From Ga0077536 sp943370145 (GTDB taxonomy: Bacteria > Pseudomonadota > Gammaproteobacteria > Ga0077536), in contig CALRPY020000018.1 in the NCBI GenBank assembly GCA_943370145.1, forward strand, positions 9,302 to 73,301: DNA of 64,000 nt, given 5' to 3'. Below, one piece after another: positions 26,236 to 34,401 of the stretch. The notes beneath the pieces were generated by a model. The model searched no databases and was not told the origin of the DNA. It saw only the letters and a program-made list of their open reading frames with translations. How positions within the stretch are numbered: the stretch's first letter is position 1; each line of letters opens with the position of its first letter. A program made the position numbers and the translations under genes.

Positions 26236-27315
26236 TCAGGCGTCATTGTTGCCGTAGACGACCCGCTGGTGCGCCGCCGAGAATTCGAGCAGGCGCTTGA
26301 TTGGCGCCACGGCCCGGCGGGCGATGTCGGCCGGCACCAGCACTTCGTTGGCGCCGGTGCGCAGCGCCGCCGCGAGCTTGCGCAGGCCGTTCATCGCCAT
26401 CCACGGACAGTGGGCGCAGCTGCGGCAGGTCGCGCTGCGGCCGGCAGTCGGCGCTTCGATCAGCTCTTTGTCCGGCGCCGCCTGCTGCATCTTGTAGAAG
26501 ATGCCGGCATCGGTGGCGACGATGAACTGCCGCGCGGGCAGGGTGCGCACGGCCTTGATGAGGGCGCTCGTCGAGCCGACGACGTCGGCGAGCGCGATCA
26601 CGGACGGCGGCGACTCCGGATGCACCAGCACCTTCGCCTCCGGATAGGCCTGGCGGAGTTCCGCGAGCTCACGGCCCTTGAATTCCTCGTGCACGATGCA
26701 GGCGCCGTTCCACAGCAGCATGTCGGCGCCGGTGTTCCTGCGGATGTAGTCGCCGAGATACTTGTCCGGGGCCCAGAGGATCTTGTGCCCCTGCGCGTGC
26801 AGGTGGCTGACGACCTCGAGCGCGCTGCCCGAGGTCACCATCCAGTCCGCGCGCGCCTTCACCGCGGCGCTGGTGTTGGCATAGACCACGACGGTGCGGT
26901 CAGGGTGCTGGTCGCAGAACGCGGTGAACGCGTCCGCCGGGCAGCCGAGGTCGAGCGAGCATTCCGCCTTCAGTTCCGGCATCAACACCCGCTTTTCCGG
27001 ATTCAGGATCTTCGCGGTCTCCCCCATGAAGCGCACACCGGCCACGACCAGCGTGTGCGCCGCGTGCTCGTGCCCGAAGCGCGCCATGTCGAGCGAATCC
27101 GACACGTAGCCGCCGGTCTCATCTGCCAGCGACTGCAGCTCGGGGTCGGTGTAGTAGTGCGCGACCAGGACCGCGTTCTCGCGCACGAGCAGGCCTTTGA
27201 TCTCCGCGCGCAGCGCATCGCGCTCGGCGGCGTCGAGCACTTCGACGACGGTCGGCGGCACCACGAACGGGGGCAGCGGCGCCTGGACGGTGCCGCCGAT
27301 ATGGTCGACGTTCAT
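26236..27315 (-). CDS. nadA: Quinolinate synthase NadA
   Basis: Oxygen-sensitive [4Fe-4S] enzyme that condenses iminoaspartate and dihydroxyacetone phosphate to quinolinate in NAD synthesis. The 359-residue protein shows the three pseudo-repeats with cluster ligands in KAECSLDLGCP, NGACIVHEEF and CRSCAHCPWMAMN, plus the substrate segments AHYYTDPELQ and GVRFMGETAKIL. It lies between aspS and ruvC, 21 bases before ruvC and 45 bases after aspS. That is unusual, because this slot commonly holds yebC. nadB and nadC are not in the window. Confidence 0.95.
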   Translation of the reverse strand: MNVDHIGGTVQAPLPPFVVPPTVVEVLDAAERDALRAEIKGLLVRENAVLVAHYYTDPELQSLADETGGYVSDSLDMARFGHEHAAHTLVVAGVRFMGETAKILNPEKRVLMPELKAECSLDLGCPADAFTAFCDQHPDRTVVVYANTSAAVKARADWMVTSGSALEVVSHLHAQGHKILWAPDKYLGDYIRRNTGADMLLWNGACIVHEEFKGRELAELRQAYPEAKVLVHPESPPSVIALADVVGSTSALIKAVRTLPARQFIVATDAGIFYKMQQAAPDKELIEAPTAGRSATCRSCAHCPWMAMNGLRKLAAALRTGANEVLVPADIARRAVAPIKRLLEFSAAHQRVVYGNNDA

Positions 27316-27360
27316 CGAGGAAGTCGCGGCATCTTCATCCGCCTCCTGCGTGTGGACGAT

Positions 27361-29148
27361 TCAGGCCTGGCCTGCCGGCGGCGTTTCCGAGCGCCGCAGC
27401 CGGATGCCGAGTTCGCGCAGCTGCATCTCGCCCACCGCGGTGGGCGCCGACGTCAGCGGGCAGCTCGCGGTCTGGGTCTTCGGGAACGCGATGACTTCGC
27501 GGATCGAGCGCTCGCCGCTCATCAGCATCACGAGGCGATCGAGGCCGAAGGCAATGCCGCCATGCGGCGGGCAGCCGCACTGGAGCGCATCGAGCAGGAA
27601 GCCGAATTTCTCGCGCGCTTCCTCCTCGCCGATACCGAGCAGGGCGAAGACCTCCGCCTGCAGGTCCTGCTGGTGGATACGAATCGAGCCACCGCCGACT
27701 TCGCTGCCGTTCAGCACCATGTCGTAGGCGCGGGACAGCGCTTCGCCAGGTGCTGCGGCGACGCCGGCGGCGTCCGCGTAGGGTGCGGTGAACGGATGGT
27801 GCAGGGCGCTCCAGCGCTTGCCGTCGGCGTCCCATTCGAACATCGGGAAGTCGACGACCCACAGCGGGCGCCAGGCGTCGGCGACGAGGCCGAGGTCTGC
27901 GGCGACCCTGTCGCGCAGCGCGCCGAGCGCGGCATTGACGACGCGGGCGTCGTCGGCGCCGAAGAAGACGAGATCACCGTTCTGGGCGCCGGTGCGCGCG
28001 AGTATCGCCTCGACCACCGGGTCGGGCAGGAACTTCAGGATCGGCGACTGCAGACCGTCACGGCCGGCGGCCATGTCGTTGACCTTGATATAGGCGAGGC
28101 CCTTCGCGCCGTAGATGGCGACGAAATCGGTGTAGTCATCGATCTGCTTGCGCGACAGCGCGCCACCGCCCGGCGCGCGCAGCGCGGCGATGCGGCCGGC
28201 GGGGTTGGTCGCCGCGGCGGCGAACACCTTGAATTCGACGCCCTGCATGACGTCCTTCAGCTCGACGAGCTCGAGCGGGTTGCGCATGTCCGGGCGGTCG
28301 CTGCCGAAGCGGGCCATGGCCTCCGCATAGCTCATGCGCGGGAAGGGGTTCGGCAGTTCGACATCCATGACCTCCTTGAACAGCAGGCGAATCATCTGTT
28401 CCATGAGGCCGGTGACCGCCTGCTCGTCGACGAAGGACATCTCGATGTCGAGCTGGGTGAATTCGGGCTGGCGATCGGCGCGCAGGTCCTCGTCGCGGAA
28501 ACAGCGCACGATCTGGTAGTAGCGGTCGAAGCCCGACATCATCAGCAACTGCTTGAACAGCTGGGGCGACTGCGGCAGCGCGAAGAAGCGGCCCGGATGC
28601 GTGCGGCTCGGCACGAGATAATCGCGCGCGCCCTCGGGCGTCGCCTTCGTCAGCACCGGCGTCTCGATGTCGAGGAAACCCTGCTCGTCGAGGAAGCGGC
28701 GGAAGAACCGCGCGACCTTCGCGCGCAGCATCAGGTTGTTCTGCATGCGCGGCGTGCGGAGATCGATGTAGCGATGCCGCAGTCGCGTCTCTTCCTGGAC
28801 GTTCGGGTCGTCGAGCTGGAAAGGCGGTGGGACCGAAGTGTTCAGGACTTCGAGTTCCTGCACGAGCGCCTCGACCTGCCCGGTCGGCAGGTTCGGGTTC
28901 ACGGTGCCGGCGGGACGCGCGCGGACCTTCGCCCGCGCTTTCAGCACGAACTCGCTGCGCACCCGTTCGGCCAGCGCGAAGGCGGCCGGGGTATCCGGAT
29001 CGATGACCACCTGCAGCACGCCTGCGCGGTCGCGCAGGTCGATGAAAATCACGCCGCCGTGATCGCGCCGGTGATGCACCCAGCCACAGACGGTGACTTC
29101 TTCGCCGATCAATTGCTCGTTGACGTCGCCGCAGTAGTGAGTACGCAT
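27361..29148 (-). CDS. aspS: Aspartyl-tRNA synthetase
   Basis: Class II synthetase, 595 residues, bacterial type with the GAD insertion. The N-terminal OB anticodon-binding domain has VCGWVHHRRDHGGVIFIDLR. Motif 1 lies around ARFFRRFLDEQGFLDIETP. Motif 2 is FRDEDLRADRQPEFTQLD. Motif 3 is GGIAFGLDRLVMLM. In organisms lacking AsnRS the same enzyme can be non-discriminating; this cannot be judged here. It heads the aspS-nadA-ruvCAB-ybgC-tol series. Confidence 0.97.
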   Translation of the reverse strand: MRTHYCGDVNEQLIGEEVTVCGWVHHRRDHGGVIFIDLRDRAGVLQVVIDPDTPAAFALAERVRSEFVLKARAKVRARPAGTVNPNLPTGQVEALVQELEVLNTSVPPPFQLDDPNVQEETRLRHRYIDLRTPRMQNNLMLRAKVARFFRRFLDEQGFLDIETPVLTKATPEGARDYLVPSRTHPGRFFALPQSPQLFKQLLMMSGFDRYYQIVRCFRDEDLRADRQPEFTQLDIEMSFVDEQAVTGLMEQMIRLLFKEVMDVELPNPFPRMSYAEAMARFGSDRPDMRNPLELVELKDVMQGVEFKVFAAAATNPAGRIAALRAPGGGALSRKQIDDYTDFVAIYGAKGLAYIKVNDMAAGRDGLQSPILKFLPDPVVEAILARTGAQNGDLVFFGADDARVVNAALGALRDRVAADLGLVADAWRPLWVVDFPMFEWDADGKRWSALHHPFTAPYADAAGVAAAPGEALSRAYDMVLNGSEVGGGSIRIHQQDLQAEVFALLGIGEEEAREKFGFLLDALQCGCPPHGGIAFGLDRLVMLMSGERSIREVIAFPKTQTASCPLTSAPTAVGEMQLRELGIRLRRSETPPAGQA

Positions 29149-29323
29149 CGGGATGTTCGATCTTTTAAGTGAAGTGGCAGCGGAAAGGCAGCGCGAAGCG
29201 CGGGTCGCGCAGCGTGACCCGGCATCATAAGCGCAGCCTCGACGTGCTGCAATGCGTTAGGGCCCGGCTTCAGGCCCTTGAATTCTCCGCCTAAATCAAG
29301 CCGCGGGCGACCGCGGCGCGAGC

Positions 29324-29626
29324 TCAGTCGGCGCTGGCCGCGGCCTTTGTCTCCGCAGGCTTGGCCTCGGCCGGCTTGGTCTCGCTGGTCGACTCGGGCT
29401 TCGATACGCTGTCGCCGTCACCCGACTTCGCGGCCGCCTTGCCCTTGTCGCGGAAATCCGTCACGTACCAGCCGGAGCCCTTGAGCGCGAAGCCGACCGG
29501 CTGGACCTGGCGCACCAGGGCGGATTTCCTGCACTCGGGGCAATCCGTCAGCGCGTCTTCCGACATGCGTTGGACCGTATCGAAACGATGGCCGCAGTCA
29601 CTGCAGAGATAAGAATAGGTAGGCAT
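29324..29626 (-). CDS. FmdB-type zinc-ribbon regulatory protein
   Basis: 100-residue protein. The N-terminal zinc ribbon MPTYSYLCSDCGHRFDTVQR with CPECRKS gives two CxxC pairs, followed by the GFALKGSGWYVTDFRDKG block typical of the family. The tail is low-complexity Ser/Glu/Lys/Ala. FmdB proteins are poorly characterised; one was linked to formamidase regulation. The ATG at 29626 is used because the conserved MPTYSY start is exact and the 39 codons upstream are not conserved-looking. This gene often precedes aspS in gammaproteobacteria, as it does here after 175 bases. Confidence 0.9.
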   Translation of the reverse strand: MPTYSYLCSDCGHRFDTVQRMSEDALTDCPECRKSALVRQVQPVGFALKGSGWYVTDFRDKGKAAAKSGDGDSVSKPESTSETKPAEAKPAETKAAASAD

Positions 29627-29745
29627 GACAGTCCGGGTTCCTGTTGGTCTGGTGGCTCGGGACGCAGCGCAAGATAAGTCCCGGCGCGGCGATTTCAAGT
29701 CCCGGGCTATGATGCCGTCTCGCAGGCGCTGCCGACAGTCCACGC

Positions 29746-30867
29746 ATGATCGAAACCCCGGCCCTCTGGTCCCATCTCTCCGCCTGGCTCGTGCTGGGCG
29801 GCGCCTTTGCCTGCGCGCTGCCGCTGGGCGCGATGCTGGCCGCCACGCGCTACTGCACGCTCGGCGCGGTGAGCGACTGGTGCCTGCTGGGGGACACCCA
29901 CCGGCTGCGCCTGTGGGCCGCCGCGGCCGGCAGCGCGGTGCTGGGCGTTTACCTGCTCGGGCTTTGGGCTGGCCTTGATCCGGCCGCGACGCTGGTACCT
30001 TACGCGAGCCCTCACTTCGCCTGGCTTCGCTGTATCGTTGGGGGGCTCGTGTTCGGCGTCGGCATGCATCTCGCCGGCGGCTGCGCCAGTCGCCAGTTGC
30101 AGCGGCTGGGCGGCGGCAGCCTCAAGGCCGCGCTCGCGCTCGCCGTCGCGGCCGTGACCGCGGCCTGGCTCATCGATGGCGGCGGCTACCGCACCTGGCT
30201 CGCGCCGCTGTTCGACGCAGGCCGGGTCGACCTGCGCGAATTCGGCCTGCCCGACCAGCGCCTGGGCACCCTGCTCGGTTTCGCGCCGGGCGGCAGCGGC
30301 GCCCGGCTCACCGCCCTCATCGCCGGCAACGGCCTGCTGCTCGTCGCAGGCGGTCTTTCGCTACGCCGCCTGTCACGGCTGGAATGGCTGGCGGGCATCG
30401 GCCTCGGCGCGGCGGTCAGCGCGGGCTGGTGGCTCACCGCCGGCCCGCCGGGCCAGGCCTGGCAGGAGGACATGGCCTTCCTGGACACGCTGCCGCGCGG
30501 CGTCGGCGTCCAGAGCTACACCTTCATCGCCCCGCTCGCGGATCTCGCGGCCCTGCTGCGCGGGCGCGGCAGCCTCACCTTCGGCCTCTGCGGGGCCGCC
30601 GGCCTCGTCGCCGGCAGCCTGCTCTGGCACTGGCGGCGCGGCAGGCTGCGCCTCGAGCGGCATCGCGACGCGCGCGACCTCGTCCGCACGGTGCTCGGCG
30701 GGGCACTGCTGGCACTTGGCGGGGTGACTGCGCTCGGTTGCACGGTCGGGCAGGGCGTGACCGGCCTGTCGACACTGGCGCTAGGCTCGATCCTCGCGAC
30801 GCTCGCCACCATCGCCGGCGCCGCCTGCGCCATCCGCGTCGAATACGCGTGGGGCGGCGCTGGCTGA
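29746..30867 (+). CDS. YeeE/YedE family sulfur-compound transporter
   Basis: Integral membrane protein of 373 residues with about nine or ten hydrophobic segments. The conserved family Cys motifs are present: RYCTLGAVSDW near residue 36, AGGCASRQL near residue 112 and LGCTVGQGVTG near residue 330. In the TsuA (YeeE) structure such cysteines line the thiosulfate path through the membrane. This form is a long single-chain YeeE rather than a split YedE pair. It stands alone, divergent from the FmdB gene, and the tRNA-Lys follows. No TusA partner gene is adjacent. Confidence 0.88.
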   Translation: MIETPALWSHLSAWLVLGGAFACALPLGAMLAATRYCTLGAVSDWCLLGDTHRLRLWAAAAGSAVLGVYLLGLWAGLDPAATLVPYASPHFAWLRCIVGGLVFGVGMHLAGGCASRQLQRLGGGSLKAALALAVAAVTAAWLIDGGGYRTWLAPLFDAGRVDLREFGLPDQRLGTLLGFAPGGSGARLTALIAGNGLLLVAGGLSLRRLSRLEWLAGIGLGAAVSAGWWLTAGPPGQAWQEDMAFLDTLPRGVGVQSYTFIAPLADLAALLRGRGSLTFGLCGAAGLVAGSLLWHWRRGRLRLERHRDARDLVRTVLGGALLALGGVTALGCTVGQGVTGLSTLALGSILATLATIAGAACAIRVEYAWGGAG

Positions 30868-30893
30868 AACGGAGCGAGCACTTCCCGCGCGGC

Positions 30894-30922
30894 TTGGTCT
30901 CCCCCGGCGGATTCGCTATCAT
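30894..30922 (+). promoter_or_regulatory. Promoter of tRNA-Lys
   Basis: TTGGTC (30894-30899), a 17-base spacer and TATCAT (30917-30922). The predicted transcription start is about 50 bases before the mature tRNA 5' end, and the region in between is GC-rich. Confidence 0.65.
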
Positions 30923-30979
30923 CCGGCGCTCGCTGCGGCGCGGTCACCCCGACCGGCATCCCCCCGGCGATCCGACGAC

Positions 30980-31055
30980 GCGCCGTTAGCTCAGTTGGTA
31001 GAGCACCGGACTTTTAATCCGAGGGTCGTAGGTTCAAGTCCTACACGGCGCACCA
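30980..31055 (+). tRNA. tRNA-Lys(UUU)
   Basis: 76-base cloverleaf. The acceptor stem GCGCCGT (30980-30986) pairs with ACGGCGC (31045-31051), then discriminator A and encoded CCA (31053-31055). The D-arm is GCTCAGTTGGTAGAGC. The anticodon loop CTTTTAA has TTT at 31013-31015. The T-arm has GTAGGTTCAAGTCCTAC. The gene is the integration site of the island that follows; its 3' 40 bases are shared with the copy at 35894-35933, so the intact gene now ends in element-derived sequence. Confidence 0.97.
31016..31055 (+). repeat. attL: tRNA-side copy of the island direct repeat
   Basis: Forty bases from the tRNA anticodon loop (AATCCGAGGG...) to the CCA end. They are identical to 35894-35933. Extending left to 31010 adds six positions with one mismatch (T at 31015 versus C at 35893). 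Confidence 0.92.
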
Positions 31056-31551
31056 TTAAAAAACCAATGCTTACGCCCACGACCTCATTGAGGCCTGCTA
31101 CGCCTCGATGTAGGCCTGATGCAGGAATTTGCGGGGCTTGCCCCTTCTCATCACACAGGTGGGTCGAGTTGCCATGTATGCAAGCCGTTGCCTGCCACGC
31201 CGATTTGTTCTGGTTGTAACCGACAGGCCGTGCAGCTTTAGTTTTCCTATCGGCATATCACGCTCTGTCTCGCACGCAGAGCCATTTGTTTGTTCGCGGG
31301 TTCATTGCGCCGCGGCCAACGAGCCGTGGCGGTGATGCGCCTGCTGACGTAGGCAAGCAAAACGGCATTGGCCCACGTGTTCAGCTTCGCGACATGCAAG
31401 CACGCTTACCTACACAACCGGCGCCGCGGGTCGAGGAACTGTTGCCGCATCTGTGATCGCCGGCTCCACGAGGTTGTCTCGATCCGCAGGTTGGTTCACG
31501 GTGCGGTTACGCTCCACCAGGTATTAGTAGCGCGTCATTCAGAAGGCGGAC
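31056..31551. other. Non-coding left arm of the island
   Basis: About 500 bases between attL and the tetR promoter. Only short frames are present and none shows conserved protein features. This is where the integrase gene usually sits in tRNA islands, but no recombinase signature can be read on either strand. The first bases (TTAAAAAACCAATGC) are A-rich, as near attachment cores. Confidence 0.6.
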
Positions 31552-31580
31552 TTGCACAGTCCGCCGCCCATTAATATGAT
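31552..31580 (+). promoter_or_regulatory. tetR promoter with near-leaderless start
   Basis: TTGCAC (31552-31557), a 17-base spacer and TATGAT (31575-31580). Transcription should begin about 31586-31588, so the ATG at 31590 would have a leader of only a few bases. No ribosome-binding site is present between, which fits leaderless translation. Confidence 0.65.
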
Positions 31581-31591
31581 GATCATCATAT
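31574..31591. promoter_or_regulatory. TetR operator O1
   Basis: Perfect 18-bp palindrome ATATGATGATCATCATAT. It covers the -10 hexamer, the predicted transcription start and the first two bases of the tetR start codon. Its arms are identical to those of the palindrome at 32204-32221. Binding here would block polymerase directly, so autorepression is the simplest reading. Confidence 0.8.
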
Positions 31592-32171
31592 GCACTCCCC
31601 CAACCCAACCCAAAAAGAGCTCACGCACCGCCGCATTGTCGACACCGCGGCTAAGGCGATCAGACGCAGTGGCTGCAATGGCACGAGCATCGCCGACATC
31701 ATGAAACTAGCGGGGCTGACGCATGGCGGCTTCTACGCCCACTTCGCGTCGCGCGACGCATTGCTGGCGGAGGCCATGGAGTGCGCCGGGGCGGAAAGCA
31801 TTGCCGCACTGAAGCAGGCAGCAGCCGGGGCGCCACCCAAGGAAGCCCTCCAAGCGCTCGCGCGCGCCTACCTTTCACGAAGCCACGTTGAGCACGTGGA
31901 GACGGGGTGCCTCATTGCGGCCCTCGCCTCGGAGATCCCGCGGCAACCGATCGAAGTGCGGTCCGCAGCGACCCGCGTTGTTGAGCAGATGATTGATGTC
32001 GTGGCCCATCACGCGGATAGCGCAGGTAAATCCGCCTCGTACGAAAGCGCGCTCGCAACGGTGGCCACGATGGTCGGCGCACTGGTGTTGGCTCGCACGG
32101 TACAGGACCCGGCACTGGGCGATGCGTTGCTGAACGCGGCATTGGCGCGACTGCCGTACGCCGATTCGTAA
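31590..32171 (+). CDS. TetR/AcrR family transcriptional repressor
   Basis: 193-residue regulator. The N-terminal helix-turn-helix spans about residues 12-60, with THRRIVDTAAKAIRRSG, CNGTSIADIMKLAGLTHG and GFYAHFASRDALLAEA, the TetR_N pattern. The rest is an all-helical ligand/dimer domain of the TetR_C type (ARAYLSRSHVEHVETGCLIA). It probably represses itself and the three downstream enzyme genes through the two matching palindromes. The inducing ligand is unknown and is likely a substrate or product of those enzymes. It is the first gene of the island. Confidence 0.92.
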   Translation: MHSPNPTQKELTHRRIVDTAAKAIRRSGCNGTSIADIMKLAGLTHGGFYAHFASRDALLAEAMECAGAESIAALKQAAAGAPPKEALQALARAYLSRSHVEHVETGCLIAALASEIPRQPIEVRSAATRVVEQMIDVVAHHADSAGKSASYESALATVATMVGALVLARTVQDPALGDALLNAALARLPYADS

Positions 32172-32203
32172 TTGAGCCGGCGGCCCCCTTTTTTTGCCCT
32201 CGA

Positions 32204-32221
32204 ATATGATGCCCATCATAT
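32204..32221. promoter_or_regulatory. TetR operator O2 upstream of the hydrolase gene
   Basis: ATATGATG-CC-CATCATAT: the same 8-bp arms as O1 with a different central pair. It contains a -10-like TATGAT (32205-32210); a matching -35 is not clear. It lies 33 bases after the tetR stop and 253 bases before the hydrolase start, and is preceded by a CCCCCTTTTTTT run that may end the tetR transcript. Confidence 0.75.
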
Positions 32222-32474
32222 ATCTGATTCCAGCGCGGGCAGGTGACTCCCTGTCGCCTCGCCCCGATCCCAATCGCTCGAGGTCATTACGATTTCCGTT
32301 CGTTGTCCATCGGGCACGCCGCGCGTTCCCGCTATTCGCTCCTCAGAACTTTCGTCTCACGAGGCGAACCGCTCCGCGTCAGTGCGACCGATCGGCCCTT
32401 GCCCTGTTGGTCCATACAAGCGTTACCGCCCCCCACCGTCGGCTGCAAGCCGATGTTCAAACCAGGAGAACAAC

Positions 32475-33338
32475 ATGACACCGTCTCTCACCGCAAACAG
32501 CGCGGTCGCCGCCGCAACGCGCCACGTCGACGTTAGTGGCACACGGTACGCGTATCGCGTACTCGGCCCGAAGACTCCGATCGATCCGACGCCTGTCCTT
32601 TTCCTTCAGCGCTTCCGCGGGACGCTCGACGACTGGGATCCTGGCTTCGTCGACGAACTCGCCAAGACGCGCACGATCATCCTGTTCAGCGACGCCGCCA
32701 TCGGCACATCGACGGGAACTGCTGCCACCACTGTCGATCAGAAGGCGCGCAATGCAGCCGGATTCGCGCGCGCCCTCGGCCACGAACGCATCGACGTGCT
32801 CGGCTTCTCTATGGGCGGTTTCGTCGCTCAAGCTATCGCAATGGCCGAACCTGCGCTCGTTCGGAAGGCAGTGCTCGTTGGCACTGGCCCTGGCGGAAAT
32901 CCGGAGAGCGCACCACCGACCGACATTGTCTTCAACATCGCGACCCGTCCGAGCTACAGCTTCGAAGACATCCGCTACCTGTTCTTCGCCCTGGGGCGTG
33001 ACGAGGAAACGCGTGCCTTCATAGACCGCATGTCGCTACGCACCGAGCACCTGGAACCGCCGGTCGGGCCAGACGTCATGGGCGTGATGGGCCAGCTCAT
33101 CTCGGACTTCATGACCGGCCAGAGCGGTCATTTCGGCCGCCTGTCCCAATTGCGGCAGCCAGCGCTGATCGTGTCGGGCGATCGCGATCCGTTCTTCCCG
33201 GCCAGGAATCAATGGATTCTGTACCGCGAACTGCCAAACGCCCAGTTGGCGATGTACCCCAACGCCGGCCACGGTCCTCATCAGCAGCACCCGCAACAGG
33301 TCGCAGCTCAGATTGAACATTTTCTGACGACCACCTGA
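32475..33338 (+). CDS. Alpha/beta-hydrolase
   Basis: 287-residue hydrolase. The oxyanion region is PVLFLQRFRGTLDDWDP, the nucleophile elbow is LGFSMGGF (catalytic Ser), the acid is in VSGDRDPFFP and the His in NAGHGPHQQ. The Gln-Arg-Phe-Arg segment replaces the usual HG oxyanion motif. It could be an esterase, lactonase or C-C bond hydrolase; the substrate is unknown. The ATG at 32475 has AGGAGAA four bases upstream; the frame is open further back, but into an unlikely leader. The 253-base stretch between O2 and this start holds no gene. Confidence 0.88.
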   Translation: MTPSLTANSAVAAATRHVDVSGTRYAYRVLGPKTPIDPTPVLFLQRFRGTLDDWDPGFVDELAKTRTIILFSDAAIGTSTGTAATTVDQKARNAAGFARALGHERIDVLGFSMGGFVAQAIAMAEPALVRKAVLVGTGPGGNPESAPPTDIVFNIATRPSYSFEDIRYLFFALGRDEETRAFIDRMSLRTEHLEPPVGPDVMGVMGQLISDFMTGQSGHFGRLSQLRQPALIVSGDRDPFFPARNQWILYRELPNAQLAMYPNAGHGPHQQHPQQVAAQIEHFLTTT

Positions 33339-33512
33339 TGACGCAACCCAGCCCGAACGGCAATCCCCGTACTGCCTTGGCACAGGTTGGGCGCTGGATG
33401 AACAACACGAACATTCGCCATCGCGGAACGGCGCTGCCGCTTTGCCGTGCCATCGTTCGTCGCGGCGCACGCTCAAGAGAGCGGGCGAACACTCCATTCG
33501 AGAGGTAACACC

Positions 33513-34289
33513 ATGCGATCCACCTCCACATCATCAGGCGCAACTCCCGCCGTCGCGCTCGTCGTAGGCGGCGGCCCGGGCATCAGTGCGAGTTGTGCAC
33601 GCTTGTTTGCCCGGCACGGGCTGCGGGTAGCCGTGGCCGCGCGTGATCCCGACAAGCCAGTCATGTTGGCCTTGGAACGGGAATTCGATGTCCAACGCTT
33701 TGCCTGCGACGCTGCGGATCCCGCAGCCGTCGCCGAATTGTTCGCCTCTGTGCGCCGCACGCTGGGCGTCCCAAGTTTGGTGGTGCACAACATCGACGGG
33801 CGCTCTCTGGAGATTCTCCGTAAACCCATCGCCGAGGCCGACCCTGAGCTTGCTCGCCAGGTGCTGATTGACTCAGCGTTCAGCGCCTTTCTGGTCGGCC
33901 AGCAGGCAGCGAGCTACATGCTGGGGGAACCGCCGGACGAAGCGGGCCGGCGCGGCACGATTCTGTTCACCAACGCCAGCGCCGCGTTGAAGGGTTACCC
34001 GCGCAGCGCAGCGTTCGCCATGGCCTGTCACGCCAAGGCCGGCCTAACGCAAAGCATGGCTCGCGAGCTGATGCCGCAGGGAATCCATGTGGCGCATGTG
34101 CCAATCGACGGTGCTGTTGGCTGGGTACGTGAAGACGGTTCGCGGCAGCACCGACTCGCCGGCTCTGACGAAAACGACAACCTGCTGCACCCCGATCACA
34201 TCGCGGCGACTTACTGGAACCTTCACGAGCAGCACCGTTCGGCCTGGTCTGTGGAAATCGTTCTTCGGCCATGGGTCGAGAACTGGTGA
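33513..34289 (+). CDS. Atypical short-chain dehydrogenase/reductase lacking the catalytic Tyr
   Basis: 258-residue Rossmann protein. The nucleotide-binding loop is VVGGGPGISASCARLFARHG, with GGGPGIS in place of TGxxxGIG. D-A-A-D near residue 70 and NIDG in place of NNAG follow the SDR order. At the YxxxK position it reads ACHAK, so the catalytic Tyr is missing while Lys and the upstream Ser (TNASAALKG) remain. It then continues MARELMPQGIHVAHVPIDGA as in a divergent SDR group. The start has AGAGGT about seven bases upstream. It may use another residue, or only bind cofactor or substrate. Confidence 0.85.
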   Translation: MRSTSTSSGATPAVALVVGGGPGISASCARLFARHGLRVAVAARDPDKPVMLALEREFDVQRFACDAADPAAVAELFASVRRTLGVPSLVVHNIDGRSLEILRKPIAEADPELARQVLIDSAFSAFLVGQQAASYMLGEPPDEAGRRGTILFTNASAALKGYPRSAAFAMACHAKAGLTQSMARELMPQGIHVAHVPIDGAVGWVREDGSRQHRLAGSDENDNLLHPDHIAATYWNLHEQHRSAWSVEIVLRPWVENW

Positions 34290-34401
34290 GCAGGCATTCC
34301 TGGCATGAAGTTACCCATCGCCACCAAGCCACGCGCTGTCGGCAGTCGGCGATAACGCTCGCGCTGCGGGAAAGCGATTTCCACGAAGAAGGAATTTTGA
34401 G

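Noticed and set aside
25759..29172. Very long plus-strand open frame (over 1100 codons) opposite ruvC, nadA and aspS
   Set aside because: Arg/His/Val-rich antisense shadow caused by high GC; the minus-strand frames carry complete, recognisable enzymes.
29250..29300. GGGCC/GGCCC hairpin between aspS and the FmdB gene as a terminator
   Set aside because: No T-run on either strand, so not supported.
31056..31589. Integrase gene expected next to attL
   Set aside because: All frames here are short and none shows the recombinase R...HxxR...Y pattern.
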